Shown piece after piece: positions 1 through 9,417 of a DNA stretch of 64,000 nt. Below the pieces are notes generated by a model. That model was not told where the DNA came from and made no database searches. It worked only from the letters and a program-made list of their open reading frames with translations. The DNA comes from Methanoprimaticola sp047501175 (GTDB lineage Archaea; Thermoplasmatota; Thermoplasmata; Methanomassiliicoccales; Methanomethylophilaceae): positions 62,001 to 126,000 of the forward strand of contig NZ_JBEQWH010000001.1 of the NCBI RefSeq assembly GCF_047501175.1. The letters run 5' to 3'. A program made the position numbers and the translations under genes. The first letter of the stretch is position 1; each line of letters starts with the position of its first letter.

Positions 1-971
1 ACTGGCACCAGGTGGACTCCGAGGGGATCCATTACACCGTCAGCGACACGGGATGGGGGAAATCCGTCTGGGGGGCGCTTTACGGTCAGTGGCTGATGGA
101 ATCGGCGGTATTCGTCTACGAGTACGACAAGTTCGAGCCCGATGAGATCATGGACATGATCGAGAAGCACGGGATAACCACTTTCTGCTGCCCTCCCACG
201 ATGTTCAGGCTCTACCTCAACGCGGGTCTGGAGGGACATGACCTGTCGTCCCTCAAGAACTGCTGCATCGCAGGGGAGGCCCTGAACCCCGACACGTACC
301 AGACATGGTACGATGCCACCGGCCTGAGGCTCATGGAGGGATACGGCCAGACCGAGACCACAATGGTCATCGGTACGCTGAAGGGTATGATGCCCAAGCC
401 CGGTTCCATGGGGAAGCCCTCGCCCCAGTTCGAGGTGGACATAGTCGATGAGAACGGTAACTCCTGTCCTCCTGGGGTCAACGGGGAGATCGTCGTCAGA
501 GCGGGCACACCGGGCATCATGATCGGTTACTACAGGGATGAGGAGAAGACCGCCGTCACGCTGCGTGGCGGTTGGCACCATACGGGAGACATAGCCTGGA
601 AGGACGAGGACGGATACTACTGGTTCGTCGGAAGGAACGATGACATCATCAAGTCCTCCGGGTACAGGATAAGTCCCTTCGAGATCGAGAGCGCGCTCAT
701 GCTGCATCCTGCGGTCCTCGAGTGCGCGGTCACCGGCGTGCCGGACCCGGTCAGGGGCCAGCTCGTCAAGGCGACCATCATCCTGAGGTCCGGTTTCGAG
801 CCTACGGACGACCTGAGGAAGGAGATCCAGAACTTCACCAAGAGGGAGACGGCCCCGTACAAGTATCCGCGCGTGATCGACTTCGTGGATGTGATGCCGA
901 AGACCATCAGCGGGAAGGTCCGCAGGGTGGAGATCCGCAACAAGGACGTCGAGAGGATGAGGTCCAAATAA
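1..971 (+). CDS. Medium-chain acyl-CoA synthetase (AMP-forming), 5' end cut by window edge
   Basis: C-terminal ~320 residues of an acyl-adenylate-forming enzyme that activates a fatty acid with ATP and CoA. The reading frame is already open at base 3 (W-H-Q-V-D...), matching internal residues of the next gene, so the true start lies upstream and the GTG at 12 is not a start. Visible motifs are GYGQTE, the hinge region WHHTGD...GRNDDIIKSSGYR, and the C-terminal catalytic lysine in KTISGKVRRV. It is a tandem paralogue of the gene at 1119-2774, and one 129-bp block is identical between the two. The family is that of the Methanosarcina medium-chain (2-methylbutyrate-preferring) synthetase; the exact substrate here is unknown. 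Confidence 0.9.
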   Translation, partial: WHQVDSEGIHYTVSDTGWGKSVWGALYGQWLMESAVFVYEYDKFEPDEIMDMIEKHGITTFCCPPTMFRLYLNAGLEGHDLSSLKNCCIAGEALNPDTYQTWYDATGLRLMEGYGQTETTMVIGTLKGMMPKPGSMGKPSPQFEVDIVDENGNSCPPGVNGEIVVRAGTPGIMIGYYRDEEKTAVTLRGGWHHTGDIAWKDEDGYYWFVGRNDDIIKSSGYRISPFEIESALMLHPAVLECAVTGVPDPVRGQLVKATIILRSGFEPTDDLRKEIQNFTKRETAPYKYPRVIDFVDVMPKTISGKVRRVEIRNKDVERMRSK

Positions 972-1014
972 GCCGAATATGTCGTATTCCGATATCGACT
1001 ATTTAAACTAAAAA

Positions 1015-1056
1015 ACGAATTCCGTAGTATGTTTAAATTCATATTACGGAATTCGT
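1015..1056. promoter_or_regulatory. Perfect 12-bp inverted repeat (candidate operator) before acyl-CoA synthetase
   Basis: ACGAATTCCGTA at 1015-1026 is exactly mirrored by TACGGAATTCGT at 1045-1056, with centres 30 bp apart, about three helical turns. It sits in the AT-rich gap between the two synthetase genes, about 60 bp before the start at 1119. TATA-like sequence (ctattaaata, 1071-1080) follows it. The position fits a dimeric or tetrameric repressor or activator. Related TACGAAT/TACGGAT words recur before the ADP-forming synthetase at 13002. Confidence 0.6.
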
Positions 1057-1118
1057 AATCATATACAATTCTATTAAATATCTGGATTTTTTGCACCAAA
1101 CGAACGGCGTGCATAACC

Positions 1119-2774
1119 ATGAGGAACATCAATCTGAGATACGTGAAAGAGACCTACGGCGATGACGGCCTCCTGAAGTATTTTGACATCGACTGTCCTG
1201 ATGATTTCAATTTCGGTTACGATATCGTGGATGACATCGCCGTGAACGATCCTCAGAGGGTCGCGCTGGTGTGGCAGAGTGCCAACGGTGAGTGCAGGAG
1301 ATTCACCTTCGCCGACATCAAGAGGCTGAGCGACAAGACCTGCAACTACCTCACCTCCAAGGGCATCGGCAAGGGCGACTTCGTGATGCTCGTCCTCAAG
1401 CACAGCTATCAGTTCTGGTTCATATCCGTCGCCCTTCACAAGATGGGCGCCGTATCCGTCCCGGCGACGTACATGCTCAAGTCACATGACATAGAGTACA
1501 GGATAGATGCGGCCGGCATCAAGGCCGCGATCGTCATCGCGGATGCGGGGGTCACGGACTCATTCGACGCGTCCAGGAACATCGACAAGCTGGCCTGCAA
1601 GTTCACGGTCAACGGTTCCAAGGACGGATGGTGCGACTTCGACAGCGAGCTCGAGGGGTACTCCGATGTCTGGGAGAGGGTGCCGACCAAGCGCACGGAC
1701 AGGTTCCTCATGTATTTCACATCCGGGACCTCCGGCAATCCCAAGATGGCGGTCCATGACCACAGCTACCCCTTGGGCCATGTCCTGCTGGCGAAGCACT
1801 GGCACCAGGTCGATCCCGAGGGGTTGCACTGGTCCGTCGCCGATACCGGCTGGGCGAAGAACGCGTGGGGCAAGATCTACGGCCAGTGGATCATGGAGTC
1901 CGCGGTATTCGTCTACGAGTACGACAGGTTCGAGCCCCACGAGATTATGGACATGATCGAGAAGCATAGGATAACCACGTTCTGCTGCCCTCCCACGATG
2001 TTCAGGCTCTACCTCAACGCGGGTCTGGAGGGACATGACCTGTCGTCCCTCAAGAACTGCTGCATCGCAGGGGAGGCCCTGAACCCCGACACGTACCAGA
2101 CATGGTACAAGGCCACCGGGCTCAAGCTGATGGAGGCGTTCGGTCAGACGGAGTCCTCGGTCATAGTCGGCACGCTGAAGGGGATGACCCCCAAGCCCGG
2201 CTCCATGGGAAGGCCCTCGCCACAGTTCAGGGTGGAGCTGATTGACAAGGACGGCGAGCCGGTCCCGCCCGGAGAGGAGGGGGAGATCGTCGTGTCCATC
2301 TCGCCCAGGGTGCCCGGGATATTCGTGGAGTATTACAGGGACGAGGAGAAGACGAACGAGACGCTCAGGGATGGCTGGCATCACACGGGGGACCTCGCCT
2401 GGAAGGACGAGGACGGGTATTTCTGGTACTTGGGCAGGAACGACGACATCATCAAGTCCTCCGGGTACAGGATAAGTCCGTTCGAGATAGAGAGCGTCCT
2501 GATGGAGCATCCGGCGGTCCTCGAGTGCGCGGTCACCGGCGTGCCGGACCCGGTCAGGGGCCAGCTCGTTAAGGCGACCATCATCCTGAGGTCCGGTTTC
2601 GAGCCCAGCGATGCTCTGAAGGGCGAGATACAGAACTTCACCAAGAGGGAGACGGCCCCGTACAAGTACCCGCGTGTGATCGACTTCGTCGACTCCATGC
2701 CGAAGACCATCAGCGGGAAGGTCCGCAGGGTCAAGATCCGCGACAAGGACATGGAGGGCTCTAGCTCCTCGTGA
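1119..2774 (+). CDS. Medium-chain acyl-CoA synthetase (AMP-forming)
   Basis: A full-length 551-residue member of the ANL adenylate-forming superfamily, which makes acyl-CoA from a carboxylic acid, ATP and CoA in the cytoplasm. The P-loop-like motif is YFTSGTSGNPK at about residues 198-208, followed by FGQTES, the hinge motif around GRNDDIIKSSGYR, and the terminal KTISGKVRRV with the adenylation lysine. The ATG is about 40 bp after a TATA-like element. Its nearest relatives by motif are the MACS/ACSM enzymes, including the Methanosarcina enzyme that prefers 2-methylbutyrate. In a gut methanogen this could feed branched fatty acids into amino-acid synthesis (inference). The C-terminal half is nearly identical in places to the upstream paralogue. 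Confidence 0.92.
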   Translation: MRNINLRYVKETYGDDGLLKYFDIDCPDDFNFGYDIVDDIAVNDPQRVALVWQSANGECRRFTFADIKRLSDKTCNYLTSKGIGKGDFVMLVLKHSYQFWFISVALHKMGAVSVPATYMLKSHDIEYRIDAAGIKAAIVIADAGVTDSFDASRNIDKLACKFTVNGSKDGWCDFDSELEGYSDVWERVPTKRTDRFLMYFTSGTSGNPKMAVHDHSYPLGHVLLAKHWHQVDPEGLHWSVADTGWAKNAWGKIYGQWIMESAVFVYEYDRFEPHEIMDMIEKHRITTFCCPPTMFRLYLNAGLEGHDLSSLKNCCIAGEALNPDTYQTWYKATGLKLMEAFGQTESSVIVGTLKGMTPKPGSMGRPSPQFRVELIDKDGEPVPPGEEGEIVVSISPRVPGIFVEYYRDEEKTNETLRDGWHHTGDLAWKDEDGYFWYLGRNDDIIKSSGYRISPFEIESVLMEHPAVLECAVTGVPDPVRGQLVKATIILRSGFEPSDALKGEIQNFTKRETAPYKYPRVIDFVDSMPKTISGKVRRVKIRDKDMEGSSSS

Positions 2775-2859
2775 GCCGGGGACCGTCGGCAGCCTTTGGT
2801 GTCCGCGGGGCGGCACTCACAAATTATATCTACGTTAGCCAGATGGCAAAACGATAGAT

Positions 2860-3642
2860 ATGCCGTTCGCGAGCATCAATGGGATTGAGATGCACTATCA
2901 TGATGAAGGCGAGGGCATCCCCATAGTCCTGATAACAGGGTTCTCTGGAGACACCTCATTCTTCAAGCAGATGATACCCGAACTCACTCAGAGGTACAGG
3001 GTGATCACCTTCGACAACAGGGGAGCCGGACTCACGAGGTATCCGGGACAGGGTATCAGGAAGCAGGACTTCGTCGACGACGTCCGGGCGCTGATGGACC
3101 TCCTCGGTGTGTTCAAGGTGCACATGCTGGGATGGTCAATGGGTGCGCACATCGCCCAGGAGTTCGCGTTGCAGCATCCGGAGAGGCTCAGGTCCCTGAC
3201 GATCGTGTCCGCCTACCCGTACAGGCCGGCGAGGTCCAGCTATTTCATGAACGGTATCGTGGACTGCGCTCTTCGCGGCGGGGACCCGGAGTACATAGGC
3301 ATGATGACCAATGCGTTCTGCTTCACCGAGGACTTCTTCTCCGGCCTGGAGGCCAAGGGGAAGACGCTCAGGTCCCTGAAGGGCCTCGATGCACGCGGGC
3401 TGAAGGACCAGATGGGTGCCCTGGACGAGTTCGACACCCGCGAGAGGGTCTCCGGAATAAGCGTCCCGACCCTCTCGGTCCACGGACTGAGCGACATAAT
3501 GGTGGAGCCCAAGCTGGGGGACTTCATCTCCGACAGGATACCCGGATGCAAGGTCCTGAGGATCCCAAACGTCGGTCACATAATAAAGACGGACCTCTAC
3601 GTCAAGGAGTTCATGGAGCACATGGCTTCGAACGAGCAGTGA
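2860..3642 (+). CDS. Alpha/beta hydrolase
   Basis: A 260-residue alpha/beta-hydrolase-fold protein. The nucleophile elbow is GWSMGAH (Ser near residue 90). The acid is probably the Asp in HGLSDIM and the base the His in NVGHIIK near the C terminus, giving a complete Ser-Asp-His triad. The HDEGEG and GFSGDTSFF segments near residues 13-30 form the usual oxyanion region. A TATA-like aaattatatc (2821-2830) precedes the ATG, so it has its own promoter. It sits between acyl-CoA synthetase genes and may be an esterase or thioesterase supplying or recycling acyl groups, but the substrate cannot be read from sequence. Confidence 0.85.
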   Translation: MPFASINGIEMHYHDEGEGIPIVLITGFSGDTSFFKQMIPELTQRYRVITFDNRGAGLTRYPGQGIRKQDFVDDVRALMDLLGVFKVHMLGWSMGAHIAQEFALQHPERLRSLTIVSAYPYRPARSSYFMNGIVDCALRGGDPEYIGMMTNAFCFTEDFFSGLEAKGKTLRSLKGLDARGLKDQMGALDEFDTRERVSGISVPTLSVHGLSDIMVEPKLGDFISDRIPGCKVLRIPNVGHIIKTDLYVKEFMEHMASNEQ

Positions 3643-3696
3643 TCCGCATTAATCATATTTTTAAGCAAGGAAACATAACTTGGAGCGAGGAAGACC

Positions 3697-4251
3697 ATGA
3701 CAGACACGAGTAAACTCGGAATGAGGGTGAGGAAGTACAGGGAGACGCTGGGGCTTACGCAGGAGCAGCTCGCGACTAACTCCGGACTCGATGTGGGCTA
3801 CGTAGCCGATGTGGAGGAGGGTCTCGTCTATCCCCCTGTGGGTTACATCATCAAGCTGTCCCGTGCACTCGGTCAGAGGGTCGGAACGTTCATGGACGAC
3901 CAGTTCCAGCCCGACCCCATAGTCGTCAGGAAATCGGAGAGGGAGGAGGAGACGTCCACCAAGGCCGCGTCCAACCAGTATCACTACTTCCCGCTCGGTA
4001 AGGGGAAGACGGACAGGCACATGGAGCCCATGTTCATCAGGATCATGCCCGACGAGGCACACGAGACCTCCTCGCACGAGGGGGAGGAGTTCATGGTGGT
4101 CGTCTCGGGGAAGGTCCTGATCAGGTATGGGAAGGAGGAGACCGTGATCGAGGAGGGAGACAGCGTCTACTTCAACGCGGTCGTCCCCCACTATGTAGGC
4201 GCCATCGATGGGCCCGCGGAGATATACGCGGTCATCTACACACCGTTCTGA
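3697..4251 (+). CDS. XRE-family HTH regulator with C-terminal cupin domain
   Basis: 184 residues. An N-terminal helix-turn-helix of about 60 residues (MRVRKYRETLGLTQEQL through the second helix) is followed by a cupin_2 beta-barrel of about residues 95-180 (SSHEGEEFMVVVSGK, EEGDSVYF, VPHYVGA). XRE-cupin proteins are small-molecule-responsive transcription factors. The stop lies only 9 bp before the next start at 4261, so it is co-transcribed with the acyl-CoA ligase and probably senses that ligase's substrate or product (inference from operon). A TATA-like catatttttaag (3653-3664) lies upstream. Confidence 0.88.
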   Translation: MTDTSKLGMRVRKYRETLGLTQEQLATNSGLDVGYVADVEEGLVYPPVGYIIKLSRALGQRVGTFMDDQFQPDPIVVRKSEREEETSTKAASNQYHYFPLGKGKTDRHMEPMFIRIMPDEAHETSSHEGEEFMVVVSGKVLIRYGKEETVIEEGDSVYFNAVVPHYVGAIDGPAEIYAVIYTPF

Positions 4252-4260
4252 GGCGATCCC

Positions 4261-5922
4261 ATGGTGTGCATACCCAGGAAGAACATAACCAGCGACGAGA
4301 GGCTGGGAGACCTTCTGGACAAGTGTATTCGGAACCATCCCGACAACGATGCCATAGTCTACGTCGACAGGGACCTCCGTCTCTCCTGGAGGGAGTGGGG
4401 AGTGGAGGTGGACCGTGTGGCCAAGGGCATGATGGCGATGGGCGTCCAGAAGGGCGAGAAGGTCGCGATATGGGCGACCAACATCCCGGACTGGATCACG
4501 CTGATGTTCGCCACCGCCAGGATCGGTGCGATACTCCTGACCATCAACACCAACTACAAGAGTTCCGAGCTGGACTATGTCCTCAGGCAGTCGGACATGG
4601 AGAACCTGTTCCTGTTCGACGGACTCAGGGACGTGGACTATGTCCAGACGGTGTACGACCTCGTCCCGGAGCTGAAGGTCCAGCCCAGGGAGAACTTCCA
4701 CAGCGAGAAGTATCCCCATCTCAAGAGGGTCGTCTATCTCGGGCCTGCGAAGCATCGCGGGATGTACTCCATGAACGAGGTCAAGTCCCTCGCCTGTCAG
4801 GTCTCCGATGAGGAGTATCAGGAGAGGAAGGACTCCGTCGACGTCCACGACGTGACCATGATGCAGTACACCTCCGGCACGACCGGGTTCCCCAAGGGCG
4901 TCATGCTCACACATTTCAACATCGCGAACGACGGATACTGGCTGGGGGCCAACATGAACTACGGTCCCGAGGACCGTCTGTGCATCAACGTGCCGCTGTT
5001 CCATTGCTTCGGCTGTGTCCTGGCGGTCATGGCGTGCATCAATCACGGCGTCACGATGTGCTTCGTGGAGGTCTTCGACCCCGTGAAGGTGATGACGACC
5101 ATCGAGACCGAGAGGTGTACGGCGGTGTACGGTGTCCCCACGATGTTCATCAGCATTCTGAACCACAAGCTGTTCGACAAGTTCGACTTCTCCACGCTCA
5201 GGACCGGCATAATGGCCGGGTCCCCGTGCCCCATCATGACGATGGAGCAGGTCGTAGACAAGATGAATATGAAGGAGATCACCATCGTCTACGGTCTGAC
5301 GGAGGCGTCCCCCGGGATGACGCAGACGACCTACGACGAGCCGTCCCTGGAGAAGAAGTGCTCCTCTGTGGGGAAGAGGCTCCAGGGAGTGGACACGGTG
5401 ATCCTCGACCCGGAGACGAACGAGCCCTGTCCGGACGGCGTCATCGGGGAGTTCTGCTGCAAGGGATACAACGTCATGAAGGGCTACTACAAGATGCCCG
5501 AGGAGACGGCCAAAGTCATCGATTCCAACGGGTATCTCCACTCGGGGGACCTCGGATACAGGGACTCGGAGGGGTACTTCTACGTTACCGGGAGGATCAA
5601 GGACATGATCATCCGCGGAGGGGAGAACATCTACCCCAAGGAGGTGGAGGATTACCTCTACCACTGTCCGGGTGTCAGGGACGTGCAGGTCGTCGGCGTC
5701 AAGAGCGAGAAGTACGGGGAGCAGGTCGGGGCCTTCATCGTCAAGGAGCCCGGGGTCGACCTGATCGAGCAGGACATAATCGACTACTGCAAAGACGGCA
5801 TCGCCTGGTACAAGACCCCCAAGTACATCCATTTCATCGACGAGCTTCCCATGAACGCTGCGGGAAAGATCCTGAAGTACGAGCTGAGGGAGCTTGCGAC
5901 CAAGCTCTGGCCCGACGCGTGA
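4261..5922 (+). CDS. AMP-dependent acyl-CoA ligase (long-chain/FadD-like)
   Basis: 553 residues of the ANL superfamily. The AMP-binding motif is YTSGTTGFPKG (about residues 203-213), followed by YGLTEAS, the hinge GRIKDMIIRGGENIYP, and the terminal NAAGKILKYELRE with the catalytic lysine. It is clearly a different subfamily from the two synthetases at 1-2774 and closer to FadD-like ligases. It follows the XRE-cupin gene in the same operon. It may activate medium or long fatty acids or an aromatic acid; this is not resolvable from sequence. Confidence 0.9.
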   Translation: MVCIPRKNITSDERLGDLLDKCIRNHPDNDAIVYVDRDLRLSWREWGVEVDRVAKGMMAMGVQKGEKVAIWATNIPDWITLMFATARIGAILLTINTNYKSSELDYVLRQSDMENLFLFDGLRDVDYVQTVYDLVPELKVQPRENFHSEKYPHLKRVVYLGPAKHRGMYSMNEVKSLACQVSDEEYQERKDSVDVHDVTMMQYTSGTTGFPKGVMLTHFNIANDGYWLGANMNYGPEDRLCINVPLFHCFGCVLAVMACINHGVTMCFVEVFDPVKVMTTIETERCTAVYGVPTMFISILNHKLFDKFDFSTLRTGIMAGSPCPIMTMEQVVDKMNMKEITIVYGLTEASPGMTQTTYDEPSLEKKCSSVGKRLQGVDTVILDPETNEPCPDGVIGEFCCKGYNVMKGYYKMPEETAKVIDSNGYLHSGDLGYRDSEGYFYVTGRIKDMIIRGGENIYPKEVEDYLYHCPGVRDVQVVGVKSEKYGEQVGAFIVKEPGVDLIEQDIIDYCKDGIAWYKTPKYIHFIDELPMNAAGKILKYELRELATKLWPDA

Positions 5923-5944
5923 GTCCGCGACAGGGCTGAGAAAC

Positions 5945-5975
5945 AGGGCTAACGCCCTTCTTTCCTCATCTTTTC
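5945..5975 (+). terminator. Probable terminator of the XRE-cupin/acyl-CoA ligase operon
   Basis: A short hairpin, AGGGC (5945-5949) with GCCCT (5954-5958) and loop taac, is followed by a T-rich tail (tctttcctcatctttt). It lies 22 bp after the ligase stop. Confidence 0.5.
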
Positions 5976-6272
5976 GGAAGATTGGCAGGCGTGGGCCGCC
6001 TGCGTTTAAACTGTGCGGATTCAGTCTCCGCTTCCGTCCCAGTGGATCTGTTCGTGCTGGGGCTGATTGCGATCGCTGTCCCTTATCTTCGCAGTGCTGA
6101 CGCTGGCCGTTCCCTTGTCTTCAGTCATCGTGCATCCATCCTTCCCTCGCGAGGAGGGTCCATCCCATCGTCGGCCGGGCCGACTGATGACACATCAGTC
6201 GTTCAGATGATAAATGCATCGCATGGAGGGTCGGATCGTTCACGTCGGTTGATGGACGACGGGCGTGGCCGC
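5976..6272. other. Intergenic region between convergent genes
   Basis: About 300 bp between convergent ends. No convincing gene is visible. The only clear structure is a perfect 9-bp inverted repeat, CGACTGATG (6181-6189) and CATCAGTCG (6193-6201), with a 3-nt loop. It could fold as the terminator hairpin of the minus-strand exonuclease ending at 6273, but no T tract follows in that direction. Confidence 0.4.
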
Positions 6273-7625
6273 TCACTCGTCGAATATCTGACATTCCTTG
6301 AGGATGGTGATGCCCAGCTCCTCCGCCTTCCTGGTCTTGGTCCCGTATCCGTCGTTGTATTTCGATTGCTCCCCGTCACCCACGACGAGGTAGTTCGTGC
6401 TCTTCTTGACGGATGTGTGAACCTTGGCGCCCTTGGACTCCAGATACTCCTGGACCTTCTCCTTGGGACCGTACAGGAAGTTCCCGCTCAGGCTGAATGC
6501 CTTGCCCTCGAAGACGATCATCTGTCTCTCCACGCTCTTCAGCGGGTCGAAGACGTCCCCCACGGACCTGAGTATGTCCTCGCGGTCGCTCTCCTCGAGG
6601 GTGTTGGACGAGGTGGTCTTCTTCAGTATCCTGAACACCTGGTCGTACGGGGAGGTCCCCGCAAGGTCGCCGTTGTCATACATCCATTGTTTGAGGCCGA
6701 GCATCTCCGCAGGGTCGATCCTGTGGTCGCACTGTATCCCGATGACGATGCCCTGCAGCTCCTGCATCGCGAACACCTCGCGCCCCATCCTCTGCTTCAG
6801 GATGTACGCGTTCAGCGAGGCGTTGACCGCCTCCAGCGTCTCAGGGCTGACAGTGTCGTCCACGAGCGCTGCGTCCAGCGCGTCCATCAGGGGCCCCAGC
6901 TCCTCCGCGGAGCGTACCCCCTCGTTCTCGTCGGACCATTCCGACAGGTATCCTCTCTCGTCCTCGGTGACGACGCCGTCGATGCAGATCCCCCGGATGA
7001 TGCCGTAGAGCGTGCTGATGCGCCGGTTGATCTCTATGGTGGAGCAGTACGGTGTGAATCTTCCGAACCCGGAAGGGTCCAGCACCTCCACGAATCTGCC
7101 CATGTCGATGTGCTCCATGCCGGCCATCCTGTCGTATATGGACCTGCATCCCTTGGCATCGTCTAGCGCCTTGTATATCTTGTACGATACGATGTCGAAG
7201 AACCTGTGTATCATAGGGCGGGAATAGTTGATGATCTCCGTCTTGTCGACGTTGCGTTCCGCGACGCTTATCGTGTCTATGAACCGTATCGTAGGCACGG
7301 CTATGCCGTATCTGGACAGGTTCCTCTGTATCGCATCCAGCGCCCCTCCGCGCAGGTTGTATCCGACCACGACGGAATCATCGAAGTAATGGTGTATCTC
7401 CTGCCACACCTGTGGGAAATCGGGGCACCCCTCCACCTTGGAGGCGTCTATCGAGTGGACGGCGACGAAGTCCTCGTCGAATTCGTCCCTCGGATCTATG
7501 AGGATCGAGCGCTCCTCTTCCGCTCCCGTGTCCAGGTCGCGGTAGATGAACCCGATCTGGCACAGGCTCTTGTTCTTCGGGTTGGCCCATTCGGCATCCA
7601 GAAACAGCAGTCCCTTTGCGTCCAT
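6273..7625 (-). CDS. DnaQ-like 3'-5' exonuclease with C-terminal BRCT domain
   Basis: 450 residues. The N-terminal ~180 residues match a DEDD exonuclease: FLDAEW supplies the first D and E, GYNLRGGALDAI the second motif region, and ALDDAKG the third motif, where the usual HRALDDA reads YKALDDA so the histidine is replaced. The C-terminal ~80 residues (GKAFSLSGNF, STNYLVVGD, KARKAEEL-like) form a BRCT domain of the DNA-ligase/RFC type. The stop of the DNA ligase lies 5 bp upstream, so it is co-transcribed with the ligase. A role in DNA repair or end processing follows from context. The middle ~180 residues are not recognised. Confidence 0.85.
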   Translation of the reverse strand: MDAKGLLFLDAEWANPKNKSLCQIGFIYRDLDTGAEEERSILIDPRDEFDEDFVAVHSIDASKVEGCPDFPQVWQEIHHYFDDSVVVGYNLRGGALDAIQRNLSRYGIAVPTIRFIDTISVAERNVDKTEIINYSRPMIHRFFDIVSYKIYKALDDAKGCRSIYDRMAGMEHIDMGRFVEVLDPSGFGRFTPYCSTIEINRRISTLYGIIRGICIDGVVTEDERGYLSEWSDENEGVRSAEELGPLMDALDAALVDDTVSPETLEAVNASLNAYILKQRMGREVFAMQELQGIVIGIQCDHRIDPAEMLGLKQWMYDNGDLAGTSPYDQVFRILKKTTSSNTLEESDREDILRSVGDVFDPLKSVERQMIVFEGKAFSLSGNFLYGPKEKVQEYLESKGAKVHTSVKKSTNYLVVGDGEQSKYNDGYGTKTRKAEELGITILKECQIFDE

Positions 7626-7629
7626 GCAA

Positions 7630-9417
7630 TCACTCCGACAGACCGTCCGAATCGTGCGTCTGCATCTCGTACATCTCCGATATCTCGGAGACGGTGGTGC
7701 ACTGTTCAGCCTCCTTGTCGTCCCGGACGCGCCCTGTGAACCTGGGGAACCTGATGCCCAGGCCGGAATCCTCCCTGTACACGCCCTTCGCGGCCGTGTG
7801 TATGGGGCTGAGGGTTATCTCGGCGGCGACCACCTCCAGCACGACATGGGGTTCGAACCAAACGTCGGGGACCATCTCGGCATCGACTATCTGCGGCCTC
7901 TCCTTGGTCAGGGTCCCGTTGAGGAGGTCCGGCATCCCGTCAAGGAAGGCATCGTCGAACCCGGTCCCGAGCTTGCAGACGGTCGCGAACCTCCCGTTCT
8001 CCTGGTCGTAGGACGCCATCAGCAGCGCCCCGTACTTCCCGGCGCGCTTCCCCATCCCGTAGAACGCTCCCACGACGGCGAGGTCGAAGGAGTCCGTGAG
8101 GGACTCCTGGTAGTCCTTCTTGTACTTTATCCAGAGGAACCCGCGGTTGCCGGCACGGTAGACGGAGTTGTCGGCTATGGACTTGGCCATGACCCCTTCG
8201 CACCTCGCCGCGACGGCGTTGTCGAAGAACTCCCTTCCCTCCTCCTCGCTCCGGACTATGCGCATGGTGGTCATCTGTATGCTGTCGCCCATCTCGAAGC
8301 CATTCTCCAGCGCCCTCCTGCGGTCCAGGTACGGACGGAGGGTGAGGTCCTCCCCGTCCTTGTACAGGATGTCGAACATGAACATCCTCACGGGGATGTC
8401 GCGGACGGCATCGTCGATGCCGTGCTTCTTCCTGCGATGGGTGACGTTCTGGAACGGCAGCATGTATCCCGTATCCGGGTCTACGGCTACGCACTCGCCC
8501 TCTATGATGGCCTCTCCGAACCTGCATCTGCTGCGCAGGGCCTCCGCGATGTCCGGGAAGTTGGACGTCAGGTCCTCCAACCTTCTCGAGTACAGCTTCA
8601 CGGTGTCCTTCCCTATGTGGGCCTGGACGCGGATGCCGTCGTACTTGTATTCGATGGCGCACTCCCCGCCCATCCTCTCCACGATCTCCTCGACCGACGG
8701 CAGGCGTTCGGCGAGCATGACCTTCACGGGGTTCCCGACGGAGACCTTCACGTCGTCTATGGCATCCATGCCGCCCTTCGCGATCGTCTCCGCGACGAAT
8801 CCAAGGTCGCATGTGACGTTGAACGCCCTCTCGATGGCTGGACGGTCCTCCTTGGTGGCGAACGCCTCTGCGAGGGCATCGAGGATGGTCATGTCCCCTG
8901 CACCGACCCTCATCTTCCCGTTGACCATCCTGCACAGGAAACGGGCCTCGAGGGGGGTCATCCTCTTGAGGAGCATCTTCAGAGGCTCGTTCTTCTTGCT
9001 GGCCGAGCCCTTCCCGGCGGTCTCCTCTATCTTGTAGAGGGCGGACATGACCTCCTTCACCGTGACCGTCCCCATCTCGGGCTTCTCCGAACCGAACTGG
9101 AACAGGGTCCCCTGGACGGGCCGTGTCTTGATCCTCTCCGCCACTACCCCGATGTCCCCGATCTTGACCCAGAGCTCCTCGGCCTTCCTGACCTCCTCGT
9201 CGGATTTCCCGATCGCATCCAGGATGAGCTTGTCGGCCATGCCGATCTTCTGCGGGAAGAAGTCCGGATGGACCTTCCCCTGCGATAGGTAGACGATGTC
9301 CTTCAGCTCGTCCGGGTCGGCTGTGCGGAACAGGTCGGCCAATATGGTGGTCATCTCCAGCCTCTTGCTGGTGGCCTCCAGTCTGTCAAGGGTCTCGGCA
9401 AGCTCGGAATAGAGCAT
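7630..9417 (-). CDS. lig: ATP-dependent DNA ligase
   Basis: 595 residues, the usual size for archaeal replicative and repair ligase. It seals nicks through an enzyme-AMP intermediate. The nucleotidyltransferase lysine is in EYKYDGIR (Lys about 258). Other motifs are MFMFDILY, EGVMAKS and LWIKYKKDY. An N-terminal DNA-binding domain precedes and an OB domain follows. The start at MLYSELAETL is the family's usual N terminus. It lies downstream of a Hef-like helicase and upstream of the BRCT exonuclease on the same strand, forming a repair/replication operon. Confidence 0.96.
   Translation of the reverse strand: MLYSELAETLDRLEATSKRLEMTTILADLFRTADPDELKDIVYLSQGKVHPDFFPQKIGMADKLILDAIGKSDEEVRKAEELWVKIGDIGVVAERIKTRPVQGTLFQFGSEKPEMGTVTVKEVMSALYKIEETAGKGSASKKNEPLKMLLKRMTPLEARFLCRMVNGKMRVGAGDMTILDALAEAFATKEDRPAIERAFNVTCDLGFVAETIAKGGMDAIDDVKVSVGNPVKVMLAERLPSVEEIVERMGGECAIEYKYDGIRVQAHIGKDTVKLYSRRLEDLTSNFPDIAEALRSRCRFGEAIIEGECVAVDPDTGYMLPFQNVTHRRKKHGIDDAVRDIPVRMFMFDILYKDGEDLTLRPYLDRRRALENGFEMGDSIQMTTMRIVRSEEEGREFFDNAVAARCEGVMAKSIADNSVYRAGNRGFLWIKYKKDYQESLTDSFDLAVVGAFYGMGKRAGKYGALLMASYDQENGRFATVCKLGTGFDDAFLDGMPDLLNGTLTKERPQIVDAEMVPDVWFEPHVVLEVVAAEITLSPIHTAAKGVYREDSGLGIRFPRFTGRVRDDKEAEQCTTVSEISEMYEMQTHDSDGLSE

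Noticed and set aside
3661..5832. 723-residue antisense frame over the XRE-cupin and acyl-CoA ligase genes
   Set aside because: Shadow of genuine plus-strand genes; no motif.
6181..6240. C/D box small RNA
   Set aside because: TGATGA and CTGA-like words occur but their order and spacing do not match a C/D box guide.
5982..7166. 394-residue plus-strand frame over the exonuclease
   Set aside because: Antisense to a protein with clear DnaQ and BRCT motifs.
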